A DNA stretch of 64,000 nt from Burkholderia glumae LMG 2196 = ATCC 33617 (GTDB taxonomy: Bacteria; Pseudomonadota; Gammaproteobacteria; Burkholderiales; Burkholderiaceae). The stretch is taken from assembly GCF_000960995.1 (NCBI RefSeq), contig NZ_CP009435.1:2046001-2110000 (forward strand). Reading direction: 5' to 3'. Of the stretch, positions 18,329 through 27,111 are shown in pieces. The notes under the pieces are model-generated. The model worked only from the letters and a program-made list of their open reading frames with translations, made no database searches and had not been told where the DNA came from. Each line of letters starts with the position of its first letter. The first letter of the stretch is position 1. The translations under genes and the position numbers were made by a program.

Positions 18329-18751
18329 ATGGCGATCTACGGCATCGGCACCGATATCGTCCAGTTGAGCCGGATCGCGGCGGTGCTCGAGCGCACCGGC
18401 GGCCGGTTCGCCGAGAAGGTGCTCGGCCCGGACGAACTGCGCGTGTTCCACGCGCGCCGCCAGCGCTCCGAGGCACGCGGCATCGCGTTCCTCGCGACGC
18501 GTTTTTCCGCGAAGGAGGCGTTCTCGAAGGCGATCGGCCTCGGGATGCGCTGGCCGATGACCTGGCGCGCCCTGCAAACCCTCAACGAGCCGAGCGGCCA
18601 GCCCTACGTGACGGCCTCCGGCGAGCTGGCCGACTGGCTCGCCGCACGGGGCATCAGCGCGCGCGTGACGGTCAGCGACGAGCGCGACTACGCGGTGTCG
18701 TTCGTGGTCGCCGAAGTGCCGGACGCGGCCTCGGCGCCCGTCGCCGGCTGA
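18329..18751 (+). CDS. acpS: Holo-[acyl-carrier-protein] synthase
   Basis: Transfers 4'-phosphopantetheine from CoA to the serine of acyl carrier protein. 140 aa from ATG 18329; the GIGTDIVQLSRI and RFSAKEAFSKAIG motifs bind Mg2+/CoA. Eleven base pairs separate it from pdxJ. Its substrate AcpP is encoded at 5037-5276 of the same window. Confidence 0.96.
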   Translation: MAIYGIGTDIVQLSRIAAVLERTGGRFAEKVLGPDELRVFHARRQRSEARGIAFLATRFSAKEAFSKAIGLGMRWPMTWRALQTLNEPSGQPYVTASGELADWLAARGISARVTVSDERDYAVSFVVAEVPDAASAPVAG

Positions 18752-18793
18752 CGCTCCGGCCGATTCTCTCTTTCACTTCACGGACCCGATTCG

Positions 18794-19822
18794 ATGAAAC
18801 CGACCCCCGGCCCCGTCATGCTCGACGTCGTCGGCACGACGCTCACGCGCGACGATGCGCGGCGCCTCGCGCATCCACGCACGGGCGGCGTGATCCTGTT
18901 CGCGCGCCACTTCGAAAGCCGCGAGCAGCTGTGCGCGCTGACCGAGGCGATCCGCGCCGTGCGCGACGACCTCCTGATCGCCGTCGATCACGAGGGCGGG
19001 CGCGTGCAGCGTTTTCGCACCGACGGCTTCACGGTGCTGCCGGCGATGCGCCGGCTCGGCGAGCTGTGGGACAAGGACGTGCTGCACGCCACGCGCGCGG
19101 CGACCGCGGTCGGCTACGTGCTCGCCGCCGAGTTGCGCGCCTGCGGGATCGACCTCAGCTTCACGCCGGTGCTCGATCTCGACTACGGCCGCTCGAAGGT
19201 GATCGGCGACCGGGCGTTCCATCGCGATCCGCGCGTCGTCACGCTGCTGGCGAAGAGCCTGAGCCACGGGCTCGCGCTGACCGGCATGGCGAACTGCGGC
19301 AAGCATTTCCCCGGCCACGGCTACGCCGAGGCCGATTCGCACGTCGCGCTGCCGACCGACGATCGCCCGCTCGAACAGATCCTCAAGCTCGACGCCGCGC
19401 CGTATGACTGGCTCGGGCTGGCGCTGGCCGCGGTGATTCCGGCGCACGTGATCTACACGCAGGTGGATTCGCGGCCGGCCGGATTCTCGTCGATCTGGCT
19501 GCAGCGCGTGCTGCGCGAGCGGCTCGGCTTCACCGGTGCGGTGTTCAGCGACGATCTTTCCATGGAAGCGGCGCGCGCGGGCGGCACGCTGGCGCAGGCG
19601 GCCGACGCGGCGCTCGAGGCCGGTTGCGACATGGTGCTGGTCTGCAACCAGCCGGAAGCCGCCGAGCGGGTGCTCGAGGAGATGCGGGCGGAGGTGTCGC
19701 CGGAATCGGCGCGGCGGATCCGTCGGCTGCGGCCGCGCGGCAAGGCGTCGGGCTGGGACAAGCTGATGCGCCGGCCCGAGTACCAGCGTGCCTGCGCGCT
19801 GCTGCGCGAGACGTTCGGCTGA
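18794..19822 (+). CDS. nagZ: Beta-N-acetylhexosaminidase NagZ
   Basis: Glycoside hydrolase family 3 enzyme that removes GlcNAc from muropeptides during cell-wall recycling; cytoplasmic. 342 aa. The catalytic signature GKHFPGHG...ADSH and the nucleophile region FSDDLSMEAA are present, as is DHEGGRVQRF. In organisms with AmpC the product pathway influences beta-lactamase induction. It is the last + strand gene of the block; the next gene is convergent. Confidence 0.96.
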   Translation: MKPTPGPVMLDVVGTTLTRDDARRLAHPRTGGVILFARHFESREQLCALTEAIRAVRDDLLIAVDHEGGRVQRFRTDGFTVLPAMRRLGELWDKDVLHATRAATAVGYVLAAELRACGIDLSFTPVLDLDYGRSKVIGDRAFHRDPRVVTLLAKSLSHGLALTGMANCGKHFPGHGYAEADSHVALPTDDRPLEQILKLDAAPYDWLGLALAAVIPAHVIYTQVDSRPAGFSSIWLQRVLRERLGFTGAVFSDDLSMEAARAGGTLAQAADAALEAGCDMVLVCNQPEAAERVLEEMRAEVSPESARRIRRLRPRGKASGWDKLMRRPEYQRACALLRETFG

Positions 19823-19840
19823 GATCGGCGGGGCGGCGGC

Positions 19841-19858
19841 CGGCGGCGAGTGCCGCCG
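19841..19858. repeat. Small GC hairpin between convergent genes
   Basis: CGGCGGC (19841-19847) and GCCGCCG (19852-19858) form a 7-bp stem between nagZ and the convergent response regulator gene. Without a T-run it is only a possible transcript end. Confidence 0.35.
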
Positions 19859-21259
19859 TCAGTTCATCTTCATGCGCTGCAGCTTGTTGTAGAGCGTCTT
19901 CGGGCTGATGCCGAGCAGCGCGGCCGCGCGATGGCGGGTGCCGCCGACCGCGTCGAGCGTGGCGCGGATCAACAGGTCTTCCACGTCCGACAGCGGCGTG
20001 CCGACGCGCACCTGGACGCTGCTGCCGCTGAGCGCCGCGCCCGGCACGAACACGCCGTCGTTGGCGCGCAGCGACTCGATGAAATCGCCCGACGCCTCGT
20101 AGGCGAGCCGCACGCGATCGCGCAGTTCGCGCACGTTGCCTGGCCAGTCGTAGGCGAGGCATTCGCGAATGAAGTCGGGCGCGATCCGCTTGGCGACGGC
20201 GCCGAGGCCGGCGTCGTGCGCCTGGCGGTTCAGATCGTCGACGAAGGCCTGGGCGATCTGCAGCATGTCGTCGTCGCGCGCGCGCAGCGGCGGCAGCGCG
20301 ATCGAGGCCGCGTCGAGCCGCATCCACAGATCCTCGCGCAGCGTGCCGTGGTCGAGCGCCTCGCGCGACGGCCGGCGCGAGGTGGCGATCAGCCGGAAGT
20401 CGGTGGCCACTTCGGTGGTGCCCTCGATGCGCCGGAAGCTTTGCGAGTCGAGCGCGCGCAGCAGCGATTCCTGGATCGGCAGCGGCAGCGCCGTGATGTC
20501 CTTGAGCAGCAGCGTGCCGCCGCTCGCCTGCTCGAAGAGGCCCGGCTCGCGCCGCTCGGCGCCGCCGTAGGAGCCGCGCTCGCGGCCGAACAGCATGCTT
20601 TCGATGACGATGTTGCCGAGTTCCATCACGCGCGGCAGCTGCAGCGCGGCACGGCAGTCGAACTTGATGAACGGTCCCTTGCGGCGGCGGCTCAGGTCAT
20701 GCAGCGCCCGAGCCGTCGTCTCCTTTCCGGTGCCGGCTTCGCCCCACACCAGCACCGCAGCCTCGCTGCGCGCGTTGCGCTCGATCATGTCGTAGACATG
20801 CTGGACTGCGTTGCTGCGCCCGATCAGGGGGCCGAAACGGCCGAGTTTGCGCAGCGTGGTGCGCAGTGCCTGGACTTCCTCGATCAGCTCGTAAGGGCGC
20901 GGAATGCGCGCCAGCAGACTGCGCAAGCGCGGGATGTTGACGGGCTTCAGCAGGTAGTCCCAAATGCCGTAGCGCAAGCCCTCGATGGCGCTCTCGACCG
21001 TGGCGTTGCCGGTCAGCACGATCACGGGCAGGCCGCCGTTCGGCTGCTGCGGCTGGGGCAAATGCTGCAACAGGTCGAAGCCGCTGCCGTCCGGCAGGTT
21101 CAGGTCGACCAGCACGACGTCGGGAATCGTCCGCGCCAGTGCCGCCCGGGCCTCGGCGAGCGAGGTGGCCGTGTCGACCGTGAATCCGTCCGCGGCGAGC
21201 AGCGCCGTCAGGCCGGACAAGCTGTTGGGATCGTCTTCGACTATGAGGGCGTGGGGCAT
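19859..21259 (-). CDS. Sigma-54-type response regulator with degenerate ATPase motifs
   Basis: NtrC-like layout: receiver domain (residues 1-115; acidic E8/D9/D10, phospho-acceptor D52 in LVDLNLPDG, T83, K105), AAA+ domain (about 145-375) and a Fis-type helix-turn-helix at the C-terminus (RHRAAALLGISPKTLYNKLQ). The Walker A GEAGTGKE is intact, but the sigma-54 contact loop reads GSYGGA instead of GAFTGA, and the Walker B reads LLLKD instead of the usual LFLDE. It may bind DNA without activating sigma-54. ATG 21259 was used; a TTG six codons earlier (21277) is possible. No histidine kinase is adjacent. Confidence 0.85.
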   Translation of the reverse strand: MPHALIVEDDPNSLSGLTALLAADGFTVDTATSLAEARAALARTIPDVVLVDLNLPDGSGFDLLQHLPQPQQPNGGLPVIVLTGNATVESAIEGLRYGIWDYLLKPVNIPRLRSLLARIPRPYELIEEVQALRTTLRKLGRFGPLIGRSNAVQHVYDMIERNARSEAAVLVWGEAGTGKETTARALHDLSRRRKGPFIKFDCRAALQLPRVMELGNIVIESMLFGRERGSYGGAERREPGLFEQASGGTLLLKDITALPLPIQESLLRALDSQSFRRIEGTTEVATDFRLIATSRRPSREALDHGTLREDLWMRLDAASIALPPLRARDDDMLQIAQAFVDDLNRQAHDAGLGAVAKRIAPDFIRECLAYDWPGNVRELRDRVRLAYEASGDFIESLRANDGVFVPGAALSGSSVQVRVGTPLSDVEDLLIRATLDAVGGTRHRAAALLGISPKTLYNKLQRMKMN

Positions 21260-21330
21260 GGTGTGCTGGATGTTCAAAGGGCGACCGTGCGTGGCGGGCG
21301 CGTTGGCCCCATTGTTTGATTAGAGTCGGA

Positions 21331-21353
21331 TTTTATGTCCCCCGGGGCATAAA
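21331..21353. promoter_or_regulatory. Imperfect palindrome upstream of the response regulator
   Basis: TTTATG...CATAAA arms flank a C/G-rich centre (CCCCCGGGG), about 70-90 bp before the minus-strand response regulator start, in the AT-rich part of a 240-bp intergenic region. Possible operator for autoregulation; function is inferred only from position and symmetry. Confidence 0.4.
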
Positions 21354-21479
21354 GCGTACGATATTTGCCGATATAAGCAAAAGAGTTACCGAAGATACAA
21401 ATTGATGCCTTTGCGGAACGGCGCTCCGCAGCGTTTCACCGCCTGTCGCGAGGCCGCGGCTGCAGTGTGCCGGAAAAAG

Positions 21480-21505
21480 AAAAAGCGCCCCAAAGGGCGC
21501 TTTTT
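21480..21505. terminator. Bidirectional terminator downstream of efp
   Basis: AAAAAGCGCCC (21480-21490), loop CAAA, GGGCGCTTTTT (21495-21505): an 11-bp perfect stem with A-run and T-run on its flanks, placed 18 bp past the efp stop on the minus strand. Works as an intrinsic terminator in either direction. Confidence 0.88.
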
Positions 21506-21523
21506 CGTGCAGGTTGCGCGAAT

Positions 21524-22081
21524 TTAGGCGCGGCTGCGGTATTCGTTGGTGCGCGTGTCGATTTCGATCTTGTCACCGGTGTTGCAGAACAGCGGCACCT
21601 GCAGCTCGTAGCCGGTCGCGAGCTTGGCGTTCTTCAGGACCTTGCCCGACGACGTGTCGCCCTTGACGGCCGGTTCCGTGTAGGTGATCTCGCGCACGAT
21701 CACGGTCGGCATGTCGACCGAGATCGCCTTCTCGTTGTAGAACACGACTTCGCAGGTCATGCCGTCTTCGAGGTAGTTCAATGCGTCGCCCATCATTTCG
21801 GCTTCGACTTCGTACTGGTTGTAGTCGGCGTCCATGAACACGTACATCGGGTCCGCGAAGTACGAGTAGGTCACTTCCTTGCGGTCGAGCACGACGACGT
21901 CGAACTTGTCGTCGGCCTTGTACACGGATTCCTGGCCTGCGTTCGTCAGCAGGTTCTTCAGCTTCATCTTGACGACGGCGGCGTTACGGCCCGACTTGTT
22001 GTATTCGGTCTTCGAGACGACCCACGCGTCGTTGCCGACCATCACGACATTGCCTACGCGGAGTTCCTGTGCGGTTTTCAT
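21524..22081 (-). CDS. efp: Elongation factor P, arginine type
   Basis: Relieves ribosome stalling at polyproline. 185 aa starting MKTAQELRVGNVVMV; the open frame runs further upstream but the homology starts here. The tip of domain I carries arginine at position 32 (NKSGRN), the residue that EarP rhamnosylates, rather than the lysine modified by EpmA in E. coli. The cognate modifying enzyme earP lies just upstream on the same strand. Many proteins in this genome are proline-rich (see rnc), so dependence on EF-P is plausible. Confidence 0.96.
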   Translation of the reverse strand: MKTAQELRVGNVVMVGNDAWVVSKTEYNKSGRNAAVVKMKLKNLLTNAGQESVYKADDKFDVVVLDRKEVTYSYFADPMYVFMDADYNQYEVEAEMMGDALNYLEDGMTCEVVFYNEKAISVDMPTVIVREITYTEPAVKGDTSSGKVLKNAKLATGYELQVPLFCNTGDKIEIDTRTNEYRSRA

Positions 22082-22327
22082 ATCAAAACTGTCCTGTGCG
22101 AAAAAATTTTCCTGACGTTGCGCAACGGCCGACAACGCAAGCGGGGAACGGCCGACGCGCCACGGCCCCGGCTTGCCGCCGCGGCAGGAACGCGCGCGGG
22201 GCGCCGCTCGCACACGCGGGTTGGCTGCATGCCTCCCATGTCCGCGCCGATCGCGCCCGGCAAGACACGCCGCGCGCCGCAGGCGCCGACAGGGACTCGC
22301 TTGCGTGGTCCGCCGTTGGATAACCGC

Positions 22328-23527
22328 TTATTTTAACTGAGTTTTTGAGAATTCCGCCAGATTTCCGGCGAGATCGCCGAGTGTGGCGAGCTCGTCCGCC
22401 CAGGCATGCGCGCGGGCCTCGAGGGCGGCACGATGCGTGAGGAAGTCGGCCCAGTCCGGCCTGCCGGCGCCGTTCCAGGCATGCCAGAAGCGCGCGGTCG
22501 CATCGCGCGCAGGCGCCGGCAGCGTAGCGGTCAGGTGCGCGAGCGCGGCGTCGAGCTTCGGCCGATGCGCGTCGTCGGCCTGCGGGTAGATGTGCCAGAC
22601 GAACGGCTTGCGCGCCCATTGCGCCCGCACGAACGAGTCCTCGCCGCGCACGAAGTTGAGGTCGGCGGCCCACAGCAGCTTGTCGTAGTCGGGCTGGGCG
22701 ACGAACGCGAGCCCGTGCGCGCTGAGTCGGCCCGCGTCGGCGCGGCTGCCGGCGCCGAACCGGCCGATGCCGAAGAAGCCGGCGACGGCCGGGCAAACCC
22801 GGCCTTCGGGCACCAGCAGCCGTACCGGCTGCGGGCCGTCACGCCATTGTTCGAGCAGCGCGCCGAGCGCGGGATTCTCGTAGGCGAACAGCGACACGAC
22901 GAGCGTGTCGGCGTCCGGCGGCGGGCCGCCCGTGGCCTGCCGCCACCAGGCCTCGCGCTCGGCGGCGCGGCCGACGAAGGCCTCGCGCCGCGCGTCGAGA
23001 TCGGCTTCCTTCAGCACGCCGCCGGTGCCGCGCCCGAGCCCGGGGAAGAAGAACGTCTTGCGCAGCGGGTAACGCGGGTGCGGCGACGGACGCAGATGGA
23101 AATCGGCGACCCAGTCCTCGGCGCTCAGGTACTCGAGATTGATCCAGACCGGCGCGCGCGCGCGGCGCGCCATCGCCGCGACGTATTCGGCCGGCAGCTC
23201 GCAGGCGAACGCCTCGACCACCACGTCCGCGATCGCGAGCGTGTCGCCGGCATGCACGGGCTCGCCCCAATGCTCGATCACGATGCCGTCGCACGTCTGG
23301 CGCGGGGCGGCCGGGTCGAGCCCCGGCGCGATGCGCGCGAAGGTCGCGAGATCGTCGACGAACAGGCGTACCTGCCAGCCGTGCTCGCGCGCGAGTTGGG
23401 TCGCGAGCCGCCAGCAGACGCCGATGTCGCCGAAATTGTCGACGACCGTGCAGAAGATGTCGCAGGCGAGCGGCCCGCCGTCGGAGTGCGGGAGCGAGTC
23501 GGCCGTGGCGGAGCGGATCGGAGGCAT
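22328..23527 (-). CDS. earP: EF-P arginine rhamnosyltransferase EarP
   Basis: Attaches rhamnose from dTDP-rhamnose to Arg32 of EF-P (DUF2331/EarP family, GT-B fold). 399 aa. The signature FCTVVDNFGDIGVCWR (conserved aspartates at about 30 and 34) and FVRGEDSFVRAQWA, holding the nucleotide-sugar-binding glutamate, are intact. The N-terminus may be some residues shorter than drawn. It is transcribed toward efp with a 246-bp gap and divergent from uvrC. Confidence 0.95.
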   Translation of the reverse strand: MPPIRSATADSLPHSDGGPLACDIFCTVVDNFGDIGVCWRLATQLAREHGWQVRLFVDDLATFARIAPGLDPAAPRQTCDGIVIEHWGEPVHAGDTLAIADVVVEAFACELPAEYVAAMARRARAPVWINLEYLSAEDWVADFHLRPSPHPRYPLRKTFFFPGLGRGTGGVLKEADLDARREAFVGRAAEREAWWRQATGGPPPDADTLVVSLFAYENPALGALLEQWRDGPQPVRLLVPEGRVCPAVAGFFGIGRFGAGSRADAGRLSAHGLAFVAQPDYDKLLWAADLNFVRGEDSFVRAQWARKPFVWHIYPQADDAHRPKLDAALAHLTATLPAPARDATARFWHAWNGAGRPDWADFLTHRAALEARAHAWADELATLGDLAGNLAEFSKTQLK

Positions 23528-23586
23528 CGAAGGAATTGGGGCGAATGCACTAAACTGGCGATTCTAAATGACCCGTTCGCGCGCGC

Positions 23587-25878
23587 ATGGCGCCCGGATT
23601 TCGCATGACATCCCCCGATACCTCCGATCGCCCCGAAGCCTCTGGCCATGGTGGCCAGCCAGCCCCGGCGAGCCAGGCCGCCGCGCCATTCGAGCCGAAG
23701 CCGGTCCTCGCGCAATTGCCGCATCTGCCGGGCGTCTACCGGTATTACGACGCCGCCGGCTCGGTGCTCTACGTGGGCAAGGCGCGCAACCTGAAAAAGC
23801 GCGTCTCGAGCTATTTCACGAAGACCCAGCTTTCGCCGCGCATCGCGATGATGGTCACGCGGATCGCCAGGATCGAGACCACGGTGACGCGCTCGGAGGC
23901 CGAGGCGCTGCTGCTCGAAAACAATCTGATCAAGGCGCTCGCGCCGCGCTACAACATCCTGTTTCGCGACGACAAGTCGTATCCGTATCTGAAGCTGACC
24001 GGTCATGCGTTTCCGCGCATGGCCTATTACCGCGGCGCCGTCGATCGCAAGAACCAGTATTTCGGGCCGTTTCCGAGCGCCTGGGCGGTGCGCGAGAGCA
24101 TCCAGATCCTGCAGCGCGTGTTCCAGCTGCGCACCTGCGAGGATTCGGTGTTCAACAACCGCACGCGCCCCTGCCTGCTGCACCAGATCGGCCGCTGCTC
24201 CGCGCCGTGCGTGGGCGCGATCGACGCCGCGGACTACGCGCGCGACGTCGCGAACGCCTCGCGCTTCCTGCTCGGCCGGCAGAGCGAAGTGATGAAGGAA
24301 CTCGAGCAGAAGATGCACGGTTTCGCCGCGGAACTGAAGTTCGAGCAGGCGGCCGCGGTGCGCAACCAGATGAGCTCGCTCGCCACGGTGCTGCATCAGC
24401 AGGCGATCGAGGTCGGCAGCGAGAGCGATGTCGACATCCTCGCCGTGGTCGCGCACGGCGGGCGGGTCTGCGTCAATCTCGCGATGGTGCGCGGCGGGCG
24501 GCACCTCGGCGACAAGGCCTACTTCCCCGCGCACGCCGACGGCGCGCTGGCGGCGGGCGGGGCGCAGCAGGCGGCGCCGGACGAGGACGCGGGCGCGATC
24601 GTCGAGGATCCCGCGGCGCTGGCCGGCGCCGTGCCGGACGCCGCTGCTGCTGCTGCTGCTGCTGCTGCTGCCGTTGTCGCCGTCGAGACGCCGGCCGCTG
24701 CCGGGTCCGACGATCCCGCGCGCGCGCCGGATCACGCGGCGCCGGCTCCGGCCGCGGCCGAGGCCGGCGGCGCGCGCGGTGCCGACGAAGCCGTGCCGCC
24801 GGCGGAGGGCCCACCAGCCGTCGCCGAAGCCGATGACGACGCCGAATCGGTTGCCGCGCCGATCGAGACCGAAGTGCTGGAGGCGTTCATCGCCCAGCAC
24901 TATCTCGGCAATCGCGTGCCGCCCGTGCTGGTGGTCAGCCACGCGCTGGCCAACCGCGAGCTGATCGACCTGCTGGTGGAGCAGGCCGGCCACAAGGTGG
25001 CCGTGCTGCGCCAGCCGCAGGGGCAAAAGCGCGCATGGCTGGCGATGGCCGAGCAGAACGCTCGGCTCGCGCTCGCGCGGCTGCTGTCCGAGCAGGGCTC
25101 GCAGCAGGCGCGCACGCGCGCGCTGGCCGAGGTGCTGGGCTTCGAGGCCGACGATCTCGCGCAACTGCGCATCGAGTGCTTCGACATCAGCCACACGATG
25201 GGCGAGGCGACCCAGGCCTCGTGCGTGGTCTTTCACCACCACAAGATGCAGTCGGGCGAGTATCGCCGCTACAACATCACCGGGATCACGCCCGGCGACG
25301 ACTATGCCGCGATGCGCCAGGTCCTGATGCGCCGCTACGAGAAGATGGTGGAGCAGGCGGGCGAGGCGGCCGCGGCCGACGCGCAGGCCGGCATCGACGG
25401 CGATGCGACGCGCGCCAGCGCCTCGGCCGCGCTGCTGCCGAACATCGTGCTGATCGACGGCGGCAAGGGGCAGGTGGAGGTCGCGCGGCAGGTGTTCACC
25501 GAGCTGGGCCTCGATTGCTCGATGTTGGTCGGCGTGGCGAAGGGCGAGGGCCGCAAGGTCGGCCTGGAGACGCTGATCTTCGCGGACGGCCGGCCCTCGC
25601 TCGAACTCGGCAAGGAGAGCGCCGCGCTGATGCTGGTTGCGCAGATTCGCGACGAGGCGCACCGCTTCGCCATCACCGGCATGCGCGCGAAGCGCGCCAA
25701 GACGCGCCAGACCTCGCGCCTCGAGGAGCTCGAAGGCGTCGGCGCGAAGCGGCGCCAGCGCCTGCTCGCGCGTTTCGGCGGCCTGCGCGGCGTGGTGGCC
25801 GCGAGCGTCGAGGAACTGGCGAGCGTCGAGGGCATCTCGCACGCGCTCGCCGAGCAGATCTACCGGCAGCTCCATTGA
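23587..25878 (+). CDS. uvrC: UvrABC system protein C with low-complexity insert
   Basis: Excision nuclease subunit making both incisions in nucleotide excision repair. GIY-YIG domain (LPGVYRYYDAAGSVLYVGKA), UVR motif (EQKMHGFAAELKFEQAAAVRNQ), RNase H-like domain (ECFDISHTMG, VLIDGGKGQ) and C-terminal HhH are present. It is 763 aa against about 610 in E. coli, because of an Ala/Pro/Asp-rich insert at about residues 319-422 and a smaller one near 590-617. The insert contains a GCT trinucleotide run. Start at 23587; an ATG at 23605 is possible. Confidence 0.95.
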   Translation: MAPGFRMTSPDTSDRPEASGHGGQPAPASQAAAPFEPKPVLAQLPHLPGVYRYYDAAGSVLYVGKARNLKKRVSSYFTKTQLSPRIAMMVTRIARIETTVTRSEAEALLLENNLIKALAPRYNILFRDDKSYPYLKLTGHAFPRMAYYRGAVDRKNQYFGPFPSAWAVRESIQILQRVFQLRTCEDSVFNNRTRPCLLHQIGRCSAPCVGAIDAADYARDVANASRFLLGRQSEVMKELEQKMHGFAAELKFEQAAAVRNQMSSLATVLHQQAIEVGSESDVDILAVVAHGGRVCVNLAMVRGGRHLGDKAYFPAHADGALAAGGAQQAAPDEDAGAIVEDPAALAGAVPDAAAAAAAAAAAVVAVETPAAAGSDDPARAPDHAAPAPAAAEAGGARGADEAVPPAEGPPAVAEADDDAESVAAPIETEVLEAFIAQHYLGNRVPPVLVVSHALANRELIDLLVEQAGHKVAVLRQPQGQKRAWLAMAEQNARLALARLLSEQGSQQARTRALAEVLGFEADDLAQLRIECFDISHTMGEATQASCVVFHHHKMQSGEYRRYNITGITPGDDYAAMRQVLMRRYEKMVEQAGEAAAADAQAGIDGDATRASASAALLPNIVLIDGGKGQVEVARQVFTELGLDCSMLVGVAKGEGRKVGLETLIFADGRPSLELGKESAALMLVAQIRDEAHRFAITGMRAKRAKTRQTSRLEELEGVGAKRRQRLLARFGGLRGVVAASVEELASVEGISHALAEQIYRQLH
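24643..24669 (+). repeat. (GCT)9 microsatellite inside uvrC
   Basis: Nine uninterrupted GCT codons (alanine, in frame, starting at codon 353) lie within the low-complexity uvrC insert, followed by GCC. Length changes by whole units would keep the frame. Confidence 0.95.
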
Positions 25879-25956
25879 AACGACGCGCGCCCGCGCGGCT
25901 TGTGGCGGTGCGGGCGGCACGGCACAATTGCACATCCTTTATCGGCCCAACCCGAC

Positions 25957-26550
25957 ATGCCGTTCAATTTCCCGATTTTCCTGACTTGGGTGCGTATCGT
26001 GCTGATTCCACTCGTGGTTGGCGTGTTCTACCTGCCGGACGTGATGATGAGCGCCGGCCACCGCAATCTCGCGGCGGCGCTGATCTTCGTGCTGGCCGCG
26101 CTGACCGACTGGTTCGACGGCTTCCTCGCGCGCAAGTGGAATCAAACCTCCGCGTTCGGCGCGTTCCTCGACCCGGTCGCGGACAAGCTGATGGTGACGG
26201 CCGCGTTGCTGGTCCTGGTGCAGCTCACGCGCATCGACGCGGCGATCGCGCTGGTGATCATCGGCCGTGAGATCGCGATTTCGGCGCTGCGGGAATGGAT
26301 GGCGCAGATCGGCGCATCGAAGAGCGTGGCGGTGAATTCGCTCGGCAAGTTCAAGACGGCCTGCCAGATGGTTGCGATCCCGATGTTGCTGTATTATGGC
26401 GAGCTGCCGATTGGGGGCAGTATCACCATCGATACGCGCATGCTGGGGCTGTGGCTGATCTACCTCGCTGCGGTGCTGACGATCTGGTCGATGCTGTACT
26501 ACATGAAGCTCGCGTGGCCGCAGATTCGTGAGCGCGGCGGCGCGATGTGA
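25957..26550 (+). CDS. pgsA: Phosphatidylglycerophosphate synthase
   Basis: CDP-diacylglycerol:glycerol-3-phosphate phosphatidyltransferase, first committed step to phosphatidylglycerol and cardiolipin; inner membrane. 197 aa from ATG 25957 (MPFNFPIFLTWVRIV). The CDP-alcohol phosphotransferase motif is complete: DWFDGFLAR..., then FGAFLDPVADK. Several hydrophobic helices span the rest. The uvrC-pgsA-tRNA order is conserved in many proteobacteria. Confidence 0.95.
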   Translation: MPFNFPIFLTWVRIVLIPLVVGVFYLPDVMMSAGHRNLAAALIFVLAALTDWFDGFLARKWNQTSAFGAFLDPVADKLMVTAALLVLVQLTRIDAAIALVIIGREIAISALREWMAQIGASKSVAVNSLGKFKTACQMVAIPMLLYYGELPIGGSITIDTRMLGLWLIYLAAVLTIWSMLYYMKLAWPQIRERGGAM

Positions 26551-26604
26551 TGGCGCTGGGACGTGGATCGCAGAAGGTGTCGACAAAAAGGGCGCGAAAA
26601 ACGC

Positions 26605-26633
26605 TTGACACATTGAAACGGGTTCTACATAAT
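26605..26633 (+). promoter_or_regulatory. Sigma-70 promoter of the tRNA cluster
   Basis: A perfect -35 TTGACA (26605-26610) and CATAAT (26628-26633) with 17-bp spacing, about 80 bp before the first tRNA-Gly. A strong match in a GC-rich genome, as expected for stable RNA genes. Confidence 0.8.
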
Positions 26634-26713
26634 CTCATCTCTCCGCTGCACTGAAACGAACGCAGCAGCGAACGAAGCAGTTAAGCGGGGATGGCAGCAG
26701 GAAGCAGCAAAAT

Positions 26714-26789
26714 GCGGGAGTAGCTCAGTTGGTAGAGCGCAACCTTGCCAAGGTTGAGGTCGCGAGTTCGAGACTCGTCTCCCGCTCCA
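26714..26789 (+). tRNA. tRNA-Gly (GCC anticodon)
   Basis: 76 nt with encoded CCA. Acceptor GCGGGAG pairs with CTCCCGC; D-arm AGCTCAGTTGGTAGAGC, anticodon loop TTGCCAA (GCC) and T-arm GAGTTCGAGACTC are complete. First of two identical copies. Confidence 0.97.
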
Positions 26790-26850
26790 GATTCAAGCGG
26801 CGTTTTGTTGAAGCAGTGTAGTTCGGCAAAGTCTGCGCAAGTAGGACAAT

Positions 26851-26926
26851 GCGGGAGTAGCTCAGTTGGTAGAGCGCAACCTTGCCAAGGTTGAGGTCGC
26901 GAGTTCGAGACTCGTCTCCCGCTCCA
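26851..26926 (+). tRNA. tRNA-Gly (GCC anticodon), second copy
   Basis: Identical to the copy at 26714-26789 over all 76 nt, 61 bp downstream; probably cotranscribed. Anticodon GCC reads GGC/GGU, the abundant glycine codons in this GC-rich genome. Confidence 0.97.
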
Positions 26927-27037
26927 AAACAAGGGGAAGCAAAGCTTCCCTTTTTGTTTGGCAGGATGTCTGTCCTGCCTGACGAAATCTGCGGTCGTTG
27001 CGTGTGGCTGTATCGCGATGATCGGCAGTCCGCTTTC

Positions 27038-27111
27038 GGCGCGATAGCAAAGCGGTTATGCAGCGGCCTGCAAAGCCGTGTAGGCCGGTTCGACTCCGGC
27101 TCGCGCCTCCA
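27038..27111 (+). tRNA. tRNA-Cys (GCA anticodon), island attachment site
   Basis: 74 nt. Acceptor GGCGCGA pairs with TCGCGCC; anticodon loop CTGCAAA gives GCA; T-arm CCGGTTCGACTCCGG, and 3' CCA is encoded. Its 3' part is repeated at 30475, marking an integration site. The tRNA itself is intact. Confidence 0.96.

Noticed and set aside
19850..21319. Plus-strand 489-codon frame opposite the response regulator
   Set aside because: No motif; the minus-strand frame contains complete receiver, AAA+ and HTH domains.
23278..25935. Minus-strand 885-codon frame across uvrC
   Set aside because: Low-complexity Arg/His/Leu translation antisense to uvrC; only its end overlaps the genuine earP region in another frame.
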